From the NCBI GenBank assembly GCA_964006375.1, contig OZ023267.1:33851266-33915265 (forward strand): a DNA stretch of 64,000 nt, read 5' to 3'. Position 1 is the stretch's first letter, and every line of letters starts with the position of its first letter. The notes beneath the pieces are model-generated. The model did not search any database, was not told the origin of the DNA, and worked only from the letters and a program-made list of their open reading frames with translations. The position numbers and the translations under genes were made by a program. Shown piece by piece: positions 52,831 to 64,000 of the stretch. The stretch comes from Tillus elongatus (taxonomy: Eukaryota; Arthropoda; Insecta; Coleoptera; Cleridae).

Positions 52831-53640
52831 TCTCCCGAACGCTTTTCAAAAAATTATTTTCAGAAATATTACTAGGACCCCACCTGGATGCACAAACCAC
52901 AAGAAAAATTTCTTGTTCACACCCCCCAAGGAAGTTACGGGACTGGGAGTGAATAGGGGTGCTGGGCGGGGTAGGTAGTAAAAAGCAAATATGAGCAGAA
53001 AAAGCAAAGAAAACTACTTAAAAGCTGTCTATTTGAAGCCATATCCCCATTAAACCCCGCCCACCTCGCACAGCACCCGTATTCGCCCCCAGGTCACGCA
53101 ACTTCCTTGGGGGGTATGAACAAGAAGTTTTTCTTGTGGTTTATGCAAGGAGGGTGGTTGTATGCACACGAGGGGGGGAGGAAAATGCCTACGACGCAGA
53201 CCCCTCCCGCGCTTTGACTTGCGGTATGGTTGGGGGTGGCTGCTTCGTCATGGGGATTTTCCTTACCCCCCCCCTCGCGTGCATACAACCACCCTCGTTG
53301 CATAAACCACAAGAAAAATTTCTTGTTCATACCCACCAAGGAAGTTACGGCACCTGGGGGAATAGGGGTGCTGTGCGGGGTAGACAGGGTTCAAGGGGGA
53401 TATGGCTTCAAGATGTGAAAAATACAACTTTCAAGCCCGTTTTATTCGCATTTTCTGCTCATATTTCCTTTTTACTACCTACCCCGCCCAGCACCCCTAT
53501 TCACTCCTGGTGCCGTAACTTCCTTGTGGGGTGTAAACAAGAAATGTTCTTGGGGTTTGTGGATCCAGGGGGGGGGGGCTAGGCAGGTTTCTGAAAACAG
53601 TTTTTTGAAAAGCGTCCGGGAGCTAATCTGCAAATTTATC
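52831..53640. repeat. GC-rich foldback, copy 2
   Basis: Same units as 5771-6435: AAGGAAGTTACGG, AATAGGGGTGCTG and GCGGGGTAGGTAGTAAAAAG in alternating orientation, outer arms near 52866-52950 and 53510-53600. About 145 bp longer than copy 1, with extra material near 53165-53290. Frames within it are not genes. Confidence 0.75.
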
Positions 53641-54280
53641 GAAAATTCGCTACCAAAACGCACTTACTGCGTCCAGATTTTTTTCTAATAAACGCATCAT
53701 ATTTCGATAAAAAAAATGCAAAAATGCATGCATCTACGTAAATTAGCTAAAAAAATTATAGACCGTTAAACCATAAACTTCACTAAACCTACAAATAAAT
53801 ATCCAAAAAGCATCAACTTGACTAAACTGACAGCCAAAGCATCAGAGAAAGGGTCTATTTGAAATGAATATTCTGTAAATATTTTAGTAAAATGAAGGGC
53901 AATGACGGTTGAATCTGAAACTTAAGGGTGTGCAGAACACTCTGCTTGCAACATTTTCTTTTCACAATCGGTATTTGTTTCGCATTCTTTGCCTAAACAT
54001 TGCCAATTTTGACGTTTAAAATTGCAAGTTTGACGTTTTGAGGAAAACTCCAAAATTTGTTTCTTTAACTGCACATAACTTCTTTCTTTTTAAAGCTAGG
54101 GACCTAAATTTTGGTACAGAGTTCACTCTTTATAATACAAACACGCCCTTACTTTGTTATTTATGGAGGGAAAACCTGGTCCGATTTTTCTGGCTAACGA
54201 ACTTATCCAAGCCACTTGCAAAAGGAAGGTACTCACCAAATTTGATCACGATCAGTCCATTATTTTTTGAGTTATCGGTC

Positions 54281-54373
<93 letters not shown>

Positions 54374-54420
54374 TCTCCTCCTTAGCGAATTTTTTTTATA
54401 AATTCGCTAAATTAATGGGC
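53641..54420 (+). repeat. (TA)n-core element, longer-body variant
   Basis: Starts with an inverted end motif (53645-53675), has CAAAGCATCAGAGAAAGGG near 53836 and the core 54283-54367, then a hairpin near 54383-54410. It is the reverse complement of 4921-5770, including the junction with the foldback. Confidence 0.75.
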
Positions 54421-55037
54421 CGATTTTGATAAAAATTGGCATGTGCCTTCCTTTTGTAAATGGCTTGGATAAGTTTGTTAGTCAGGAGAATCGGACGAGG
54501 TTTTCCGGGAAAATTTTTACTTTTCATTCGAAACAAATTTTTTATCAAAAAATAAAAACGCTTTGATTACCAAATTTGGTAGGTAGGTTTACTACATAAA
54601 AAGTAAACTATACACTAACATTTATATTTCTATGTTACAAAAAAAAGTTATTATTAAATATTTTGTGCCAGATCATTTCTATGAAAATTCACTAACATAG
54701 CGCACTTGCTGCGTCCAGGCTTTTTTTAGGATTTTTGAGCTTAATTTGACTGAGAATGTTTTAATAATTGCAAGAATATAGTTTATTTCTAGAAATAAAT
54801 TCACTCTCTTATTTTGCAAGATAAACTCTAACTAAAACCATGCCAACTGATCCCAGAGTATCAGAGAAAGGGTCTATTTAAAATTAATTTTCTGGAAATA
54901 TTCGGGTAAAATGAAGGACAATGGCGGTTGATTCTGAAACTTAAGGATTTATAAAACACTCTTCCTGCGACATTTTCTCTACATATACCGTTTTCGTTTC
55001 AGGGTACTTATATAAATGTTGCCAATTTTGACTTTTG

Positions 55038-55085
<48 letters not shown>
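54421..55085 (-). repeat. (TA)n-family pieces and short core
   Basis: Reversed body TTGGCTTGGATAAGTTTG near 54460, end motif near 54690-54718, then a forward AGAGTATCAGAGAAAGGG block and a short core 55040-55085. Confidence 0.7.
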
Positions 55086-55087
<2 letters not shown>

Positions 55088-55458
55088 AGGTCTACAATAT
55101 TATTTATGGTTTGGAAAAAGTATTGTATTATAAAAATATACTACTTAAATCTAAAAAGAGTACAGGTAATGTTATGAAATGTAGATATAATGTGACGGAA
55201 ATTCCTTAGTAGGTTATAACTTTGCAAAGTGTGCATTGTGAATTGATAAGCAGCAATGGCTTAGTCACCACAAATTCTTATTATGTTGCCTCCTACATAC
55301 AAAAGTCCACGTCAAATGCCGTATTTGTTTAATGGACTATAAATGAAACAATACACCTTTACAATTTGCATACTTTAATGTACGGCAAAGGTGGATTTAT
55401 GTAAAATTAAAGCAATTAAGAAAATAAATTACATATTGCCATTTAGATCTTGAATGTT
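55086..55458. other. no gene seen
   Basis: AT-rich sequence left of the SINE; the last nine bases are its target duplication. Confidence 0.5.
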
Positions 55459-55814
55459 TGCGTTTTGTTTCTTTAACGTCTGCCTATTTCCGCGACAATG
55501 GCCAATCACCGACGCCAGGGAGAAGTTTCACTTCACTATCCTGGAAATTTTGCCGAATCCCTGCCTTTCTGTAAGGATGGTAGGGATCTTTAACGTGTCC
55601 AACATCGCATGGACACGGGACCGACCGCTTTACGCCCCCTCCGAAGGGCGGAACGTGCAGACATTCAACCTGCCCAGATACAATGGCAGAACCACGGTTG
55701 ATCTTAATGTTACAGTTTGTGCTAAAAAAGTGAAAGGAGAACCCTGGGATCGAAGCCAGTACCCTTCGGTTCAGAGGCACACGTTATTACCCCTGAACCA
55801 CCGAGGCTCTGCCT
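55459..55814 (-). mobile_element. tRNA-derived SINE
   Basis: Flanked by the 9-bp direct repeat TTGAATGTT (55450-55458, 55815-55823). The minus strand starts with a tRNA-like head, continues into a less AT-rich body with GCGTAAAGCGGTCGGTCCCG and CACGTTAAAGATCCC (wording I associate with conserved SINE central domains of invertebrates) and ends A-rich (AAAGAAACAAAACG). SINEs are copied by a partner LINE. The open frames 55454-55855 and 55484-55780 are not genes. Confidence 0.75.
55741..55814 (-). promoter_or_regulatory. RNA polymerase III A and B boxes of the SINE
   Basis: On the minus strand TGGTTCAGGGG (A box, 55790-55800) and GGCTTCGATCC (B box, 55747-55757; the usual GGTTCGANTCC with changes) lie about 32 nt apart, as in tRNA genes. 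Confidence 0.7.
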
Positions 55815-55944
55815 TTGAATGTTATATGGCAGGTATTTTGCGTATATCCGTATAATTTGTAATTAATTTTTAACATATCTATCTATCGATAACAAAAATC
55901 TGAGGAACTTTTAAATTTTTCTTCGATATTGGTATTAGTATTAG

Positions 55945-56260
55945 TATATTTATTAGTACATAATTTTACAATGTGTTTTACAAATAAGCTTAATGCTTGT
56001 GCGTGCAATAAACACAATTTTGATTTCTGACTTGCCTAAAGGGAACTGCCAAATCTTGCTGGTGTCACATTTTTAATTTTATTCAATATTCAATAATTTT
56101 GAAGTTCTCTTCTACCACTAACAGTTGCACTACCACTCTAAATGTTCAGCTTTCATTTTACCATAACTTCTCCTCTTAAACCAGAAAATTCTTTCAAAAT
56201 ACGGATATCAATTACCACAAAAATTTTGACATTTTGATTTGACAATTTCGTACATTTACA
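55945..56260. repeat. dispersed repeat, copy 2 of 2
   Basis: Matches 49480-49765 in word order (ACAAATAAGC, GCTTGTGCGTGC, TTGCACTACCA, ATTTTGACATTTTGA). Confidence 0.55.
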
Positions 56261-56789
56261 ATTTACCTGCCAATGAGCATTTGCAGTCGACAAGATCGCA
56301 CAACATAATGTCTGTTACTATGGTAAACTGGTCAGTGGGAAATTTTCCCATTGAAAATTCGCCTGCGGGAAAATATTCAAGACCGTTAACAAAATTGGGT
56401 GTTTTTTGCAAGTTATATATGATAATGTTTTTTCAAATGGCAGTTAATACCAAAATGGTTATTATTTATATTCACTTAATACATAATTAAAGTTTTGAAC
56501 ACAATTTTAAAACCAGGGAATGTGAAAGTGAACGTTTGGTCATAACGACTTTAAATAACCAATAAATAGTAATTGCCGCTTTGCCTAAATCATCATCATT
56601 ACTAAAAAAAGTCCTAAGACAGCAACTAAGTCATGGCAGCGAAGTTTCATTAAAAAAAATCAATTCCCAATAAACAATGTTTCCATTAAATTTAAAAGTC
56701 TAAATTTGTTACAATTATAATGTGACCTTCACGAGGGTCGCCTTTTGTATTTTGAGATTAGAGAACAAAACAAATATCTATCATCAAAA
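56261..56789. other. no gene; family end scrap near 56612
   Basis: GACAGCAACTAAGTCATGGCAGCGAA resembles an old (TA)n-family start. Nothing else recognisable. Confidence 0.4.
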
Positions 56790-57364
56790 ATGGCTTTATT
56801 GTTTTTCAAAACATTCTCCATGAAGATCAGTTGCATTTGCATGCGTATCAACCAATTTTCGTACCACTTTTTTCAATTCAATTTAGGTGTCTTCAAATAA
56901 GGCATTTTGAACGCACCAACCGCTTCTTCGGGTGTCAAAAACCTTGACCACGTAATTTATGTTTGATGTTCGGAAATAAAAAGAAGTCATCGGGTGCCAA
57001 GTAAGGACTATACGGCGGATGACTCAACAAATCGACGTTTTGAGTGCTCAAAAAGACCGATTTCGAGCCGCTGTGCGATAACTCGCATTATCGTGGTGGA
57101 GAGTGATCGGCCTTCTTCGGTTGATTCTTCTTATTTCTCGAAAAACTTGTGGCAAACAAATGGTTGTATACCATTCAAAATTGACCGTTCTACATTGCAC
57201 CAATGGTTGAGACATGTCCAGTTTTTCCGAAACAACAGACGACCATTTGCTTCGAAGTGTTTCGAGCACGAACGACTTTTGTTCGGTTTGGATCGCCCTG
57301 AAAGACTCATGCAGTCGACTGCTGTTTACTTTCGGGTGTTTGGCGTTTATTTTTTAATGGCATT
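56790..57364 (-). pseudogene. mariner (DD34D) transposase remnant
   Basis: Minus strand: FGKTGHVSTI near 57215, CRTVNFEWYTTICLPQVF near 57145-57200, ITLHHDNASYRTA near 57075-57105 (second Asp in HHDNA), then shifted frames with a HPMTSFYF region near 56985 where the family has PSDYYLF-like wording, and a C-terminal block to about 56790. Only the second and last thirds are represented; several frameshifts. Inactive. Confidence 0.8.
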
Positions 57365-57900
57365 TTTTTAAATTGTTATATCGAAGCACAAGCTTCAGCT
57401 TATTTTGTATAACACAGTGTATCATGAATATGAATATACCCTACTATTTGTAACACACGACAAGTCACAGATAGAGGGCCGTCAGGATATTATTATTTTT
57501 TTAAGTAAACAAACACACATCAATCGAGACTCACCGCGTTAGTTGACACAAGAGAAGGTGGTGCTTGTAGTATCTAAACTTGTGCAATAAAATATAAACC
57601 ACTGTAAGTGTCCAGCTCAACGTTGTCTAACCTAAATCCCCCATTTAAATCAAAACATGTTCAATATCCTAAATATGCCTTAAATATGGTACTAAAACAA
57701 CTGTCCTTATATTTCTATAATTGCAGCAACTCATTAATCAACCATATCATGTCAGTATTACTACAAAAGGGACCTGCTTTTCCCCCGCCCTTACTTTAGG
57801 TCTAAGGTAGCGCGGCCTGGGTACGGCAGACCAGGTACGCTGTCCGAACGTACCCGCAACTTTACATACCCAGAGGTTATGGCACCTTACAGACCAATCC
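57365..57900. other. no gene supported
   Basis: The end of this stretch (57800-57915) is GC-richer and may already be 5' junk of the following LINE. Confidence 0.4.
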
Positions 57901-57915
57901 AGGTCTTACAATTGT

Positions 57916-59692
57916 GTGCCCCGCCCGGGGGTCCTCCACTTGACCCCTGCAGGCCAGACGACCATGCGTTCGATAGAGTCAATCATGTACTTGTGGTGGG
58001 CACTAAAACAATACGGATTTCCCAATAGATTTATCACCAACATAAGACAAATGTATACGAACTGTTTTTCCTGTCTGCAAATCAGCGGGGGACGCAGCCC
58101 AAGAGTAGAGATAAAATGTTCTGTAAGGCAAGGATGTCCCTTATCCATGAGTTTATTTATCATCTATTTGGAGCCACTGATCCAACTATTAAAATCACCA
58201 ACTACTGAAGTGCATGCTTATGCGGACGGCATCAACCTGATCATTAAAAATCACAAGGAAATAAACATGGTCTATGCAAAAGTCAACACATTTTGCCAAA
58301 TATCTGCAGCAGTCCTAAATCCAACTAAGTCCAAAGGAATGATACTAGGTAGACAAAGAAGTATCACACATGTACCTGAGAATACATGGTTTCCAATCGA
58401 GGTCAGTATCAAGGTTCTGGAAATTAAATTCAGTAACAATTTACATGAAATGATGAGATCCAACTGGGAAGCGGCAGTATCGCTTGTGCGCACCATGCTA
58501 CTTAACAACCGAAACAGGAAATTGACAATTATACAAAGGGTCTTCTTTGTTAACACTTACGGGTTATCCAAAATCTGGTATTTGAGTCAAGTACTTCCCA
58601 TACCTCTGCTGGTGGCAAAACGAATATATGCCATCTGTGGGTACTTTTTTATGGACAGGAACCTCAAACAGAATTGCAAGAACGACTCTGATTCTCCCCA
58701 AACTTCAAGGTGGTCTAGCGTTACAAGACGCTCGGATTAAAGCAAACGCGCTTTTTATACGTCGGACAATGCAATATAAGAGGGAGAACAGTACTGCCTT
58801 TGATTATATGAATTTCAGGGCTACGGTAACAAATCCACCCTACATAAATGGAATACCGCATCAAGCCTCTCACATGAAACGTTTTGTGCAAGAAGCTGCT
58901 TACATAGAGAAAAAATGGCTCCAACCTGAAGTATCATCAAAAAGTTTATATGGTAAACTCATACTCCAAAACACTAACACACAAGCACTGAATACAGACT
59001 CTCTTAAATGGAAATGCATACACAACAAATATTTATCAAGTGAACAAAAAGAAATACTGTTCAAAACAGCACATGTGGCGTTCATGTCCCAAAGTTTCTT
59101 ACAGAGGATTGGAAGAGCACCAGATGGCAAATGCACCATATGACACAGCAAGACACAGCAGGACACCTTTCTACATAGGTTCGAGTGTTACGCGAATGTC
59201 GTTGAAATCACTAACAAGATGCAGCATTTCTTTGAAACTGTTACCCAGAGAAACGATATCAACGTCGGAGATTATTTACCTTTTAAGAAAAGCTTTAGTA
59301 AAGCTATGCAAAACCTAGTGACAATAATAGTGGCAACCTTTATAGGATATGTCTTCACAACAGAACTGGGAGCTGCATCACCAGAGGAATACATGCAGGT
59401 ACTAAAAAACCACATTAACTGTTTAAGAAATAAAAAATATGATCTGTACAGCACTTTTAAGGAAAAAATTAATATTTAGGTGCAAAATTAGGTTATATTT
59501 AGAATGAATGATAATTAATAATAATATTGTGCATATCTATCCGTAATACAGAAACCAAAAAAGGTGTTTTGCTGGTAAAAATAGGTATTAGGTTAGCGTA
59601 AGATTTTGGAATATGATATATTTATATTTTTGTTAATTTATTTGGAGAATATGTATTTTATTTTGTAAATAAAGTGATTATATAAAAAAAAG
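57916..59692 (+). mobile_element. L1/Tx1-like LINE, 5' truncated
   Basis: Begins within RT and ends in a 3' UTR with AATAAAG and a short A run (59676-59692). RT, a long C-terminal domain and UTR are contiguous apart from frameshifts near 57988, 58640 and 59150. Confidence 0.75.
57955..59479 (+). pseudogene. LINE reverse transcriptase and C-terminal domain
   Basis: AFDRVNH (motif A, 57968-57988) then, after a one-base shift, LWWALKQYGFPNRFI, VRQGCPLSMSLF (motif B near 58120), VHAYADGINLII (catalytic box, normally YADD, here YADG near 58220) and LNPTKSKGMILG. In the next frame LQGGLALQDARIKANAL near 58705-58755 and the C-terminal domain to TAG at 59477-59479. The second Asp of YADD has become Gly, so the enzyme would be dead even without the shifts. 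Confidence 0.8.
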
Positions 59693-59972
59693 ACATAGCA
59701 GACCCGATCACTATAACTAGGTGAGACAGTATAATTAGTAACTATATAACTACAGCACATGTGGCTCTTAATATAATTTCTAAAAATCGAAGAATTGTCA
59801 GTAAATATTTAATATCCCTGCATAATACCCAACCCAGGCAGGTTATTAATATTAATATGTTATTAAATAGGTTATTAAACCATCAAACAAAAATTTTAAT
59901 GGACGACTGGTTGGTACTCGCTGATAACATTACATTTGTATAGGTATACTTAAAAAATATCCCATTTTAGAG

Positions 59973-61278
59973 TAGTGATGGGAAAAACGGTTATTTTCTA
60001 TTAACAGTCGAAGTCGTTAACGTTATTTAATAATAACCGTTGAAAATAACAGCTTCAGTTATTTATCTGTTATTTTAAACTGGATAGTCGATCGATAGTA
60101 TCCTACATTCCCAAAGCTGTGAGCGAGAGTGAGCACACTAGTATAAATGCATTGTATTTTTACCCCGTTATTTCACGTAGTGTATAAATCTCAAATTTTG
60201 TCGATATGAAAAGGAAACAAAGGGTTAAGAAATTATAATAAGCGTGTCGTAAATCTTTTGCCACTCTGAAGTGAAACTTTTAGAAATCAGAAAGGAGTCT
60301 TATATTAGTATTTACTTAGATGTTTTAGGAATTATAAACTAAGTGATTTCTGACAAATTTATTTTATGAGGGGTCTTTACGTAAATGTCAATGCCACAGC
60401 AAGAATCAATAAATATCATTATTTATCAGTACTTTTTATTGTGTGTACCGTTTTCTATTAAAAAAATAAGATTTAGAAAGAAGGATTCATTTAGCAACTT
60501 TTTTATATCTCTTGACATTTTTTCATAAAATTGTTAGTTTCATCACAAAAATATAAAATATTACTTAGATCGATGTCACATGAATTTACAGAGTGGTTGT
60601 TATTTGCTGAAAAATCAAGTACGTGGTAGGCTGTCAAATAACGTCATAATTACACTAATATGTTAATATATATTGTTATGGCTTTTACTAATTCCCAAAA
60701 ATTCATAATAAGAAACAACTATTGTACTACCATTTTATAATTAATAATTAACATACTAAGAAACGAAAAGAAATATTAACAAAATGTCAGTACGTATCAT
60801 CAAAATAAATGTTGAAAATGCCCCCCTTCGGAGAGAACGCATGACTAGTCTGTTTCTCGTTGAACTTCGTATTCTATGAAAAATACAGGGTGTGTTTCTT
60901 ATAATATCACATGATGCGATAATACGATTTCTTAGGTCATCGATGTTTTCAACAGGAGTTGAATAAGCTAAGGTTTTCAGAAAACCCAACAGGCAAAAAT
61001 CCAACGGATTCAATTCAGGAGATCGGGCAGGCCAATTTTGTGGGCCTCCTCGACCTATCCAACGATTTGGGTAAACTTCGTTCAAGTAGTTACGAGCGTT
61101 GATACTAAAATAAGCCGGAGCCCCTTCGTGCATGAACAGATACAACTCCGAATTCTAGTTTAGTGTAAAAAGCGTTATTTTTTAAGCTGTTATTTTTATA
61201 AGTCCATAACTGGTGGTTACCGTTGCGGCTCGGCAACCGTTTAAAAATAACCGACAGTTAAATAACGACCCATCACTA
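59973..61278. mobile_element. hAT-like non-autonomous element
   Basis: TAGTGATGGG at 59973 pairs with CCCATCACTA ending at 61278. Flanks TTTTAGAG (59965-59972) and TTTCAGAG (61279-61286) match at 7 of 8 positions, as expected for the 8-bp hAT target duplication. Subterminal regions are rich in GTTATTTT/AAAATAAC words on both sides. It has no hAT transposase, only an inserted mariner fragment. Confidence 0.8.
60756..61145 (-). pseudogene. DD41D-like mariner transposase C-terminal fragment
   Basis: An open 129-codon frame covering the last third: FMHEGAPAYFS (second catalytic site, usual Asp is Glu), YPNRWIGRGGPQNWPARSPELNPLDF with the third Asp, then a VENIDDLRNRIIASC tail. The first catalytic region is absent. 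Wording close to the element at 11434-14721 but not the same copy. Confidence 0.8.
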
Positions 61279-61286
61279 TTTCAGAG

Positions 61287-63400
<2,114 letters not shown>

Positions 63401-63917
63401 TTAATAATAAAGTTCCATCACAGATGAAAATAACTAAAAACTACAAGAAAAATAGTTACCTATATGTAAATTAAAACCTATGGAAAAATAATACATTTTT
63501 ATATGGCATATTCCGAAAAGTCCGAATATGTACGGGGGAGAAAAAAATGTACAATTAAAAAAATCCCATATCAGTTCAACTTTTTGAGATACACTATCAA
63601 AATATATCATTTTCAAATATAATAGCGACTTAGATGCTCCAGAATTTCATTTCAGCCAGGGAAGTTTTTGAAAATTTAGGGGATATGGACGCTTTTGAAA
63701 TCTTGCAGAAAAATTACGAATTCTCATTAAAACACACGTATCCAAATCTAGAGCATTGAGGATTTACATAACAATGCATGCAACAACAGCTTCCTGCGAG
63801 TCGTTTAGCAAATCAAAAATTGTAAAATTGGATCTTCGTTCTATTTGACAAGAGCGACTAACAAACATGTGTATAATTTTAATTTAAAAAAAAAACATTA
63901 AATTACAACGATATAAT
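63401..63917. other. no gene seen
   Basis: AT-rich flank. Confidence 0.5.
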
Positions 63918-64000
63918 AGATGTGTTTTCGGGAATTTCGGGACGCAGCAAGTGCGTTATGATAGAGAATTATCATTAAATGCTTCAAATTTGCACACCTC
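63918..64000 (+). repeat. (TA)n-core element, start only
   Basis: GGGACGCAGCAAGTGCGTTATGATAG and the ATTAAATGCTTCAAATTTG body begin a copy that runs out of the window. Confidence 0.75.

Noticed and set aside
55741..55814. Functional tRNA gene on the minus strand
   Set aside because: The B box is altered, the acceptor stem does not close convincingly and the sequence continues as a SINE body.
55454..55855. 133-codon frame and its 98-codon antisense partner
   Set aside because: They coincide with the tRNA-derived SINE bounded by TTGAATGTT repeats.

Overview
The window is AT-rich, repeat-dominated eukaryotic DNA, most probably from an insect. The basis is the transposon mix: several mariner/IS630 transposases (including DD41D 'rosa-like' types), Jockey/CR1-like and R1-like LINEs, a Ty3/gypsy element, a PIF/Harbinger element with a MADF-type second gene, a hAT-like element and a tRNA-derived SINE. 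Species and order cannot be fixed from the sequence. I see no rRNA, no standalone tRNA gene, no CRISPR and no bacterial-style operon.

The commonest feature is one dispersed family with a pure (TA)n core (about 28 arrays of roughly 45-120 bp). One end carries the motif GCAGCAAGTGCGTTATGG and the other ends in a short hairpin made of AGTGAATTTT and AAAATTCACT. Its architecture resembles non-autonomous Helentron-like (HINE) elements. Copies lie in both orientations, abut one another and serve as landing sites for other elements.

Layout: 1-1.4 kb, (TA)n copy and a fragment of a retroviral-type envelope-like protein; 1.8-3.7 kb, frameshifted Jockey-like LINE; 4.3-8.6 kb, (TA)n copies, a GC-rich foldback, a 119-nt hairpin, a hammerhead-like motif and a 0.64-kb palindrome sitting inside a (TA)n array; 8.7-10.4 kb, DD41D mariner with one frameshift; 11.1-11.35 kb, the only good host-gene signal (promoter-like motifs, signal peptide exon, splice donor); 11.4-14.7 kb, mariner with all three catalytic positions substituted and nested insertions; 15-22 kb, (TA)n copies; 22.4-26.4 kb, two more mariners; 26.5-30.3 kb, LINE split by a Harbinger element; 30.5-31.4 kb, mariner; near 32.0 kb, a possible second host exon; 32.1-33.6 kb, large inverted-repeat element; 35.5-38.7 kb, LINE fragments; 39.7-40.3 kb, mariner; 41.6-44.2 kb, an almost intact intron-containing DNA transposon of a family I cannot name securely; 45-46 kb, LINE; 47.6-49.4 kb, a young LTR element with identical LTRs inside a (TA)n array; 50-55 kb, more (TA)n copies and a second foldback; 55.5 kb, SINE; 56.8-57.4 kb, mariner; 57.9-59.7 kb, L1/Tx1-like LINE; 60.0-61.3 kb, hAT-like element holding a mariner fragment; 62.0-63.4 kb, LINE with an open reverse transcriptase domain.

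The genes do not form a pathway. The relationships are nesting relationships, and these give a relative order of insertions. Most coding sequence is inactivated. The least decayed pieces are the LTR element (345-bp LTRs with no difference), the 41.9-43.9 kb transposase-like gene (one frameshift, one stop) and the reverse transcriptase at 62.1-63.3 kb. All family names come from recognising motifs by eye; no database search was possible.
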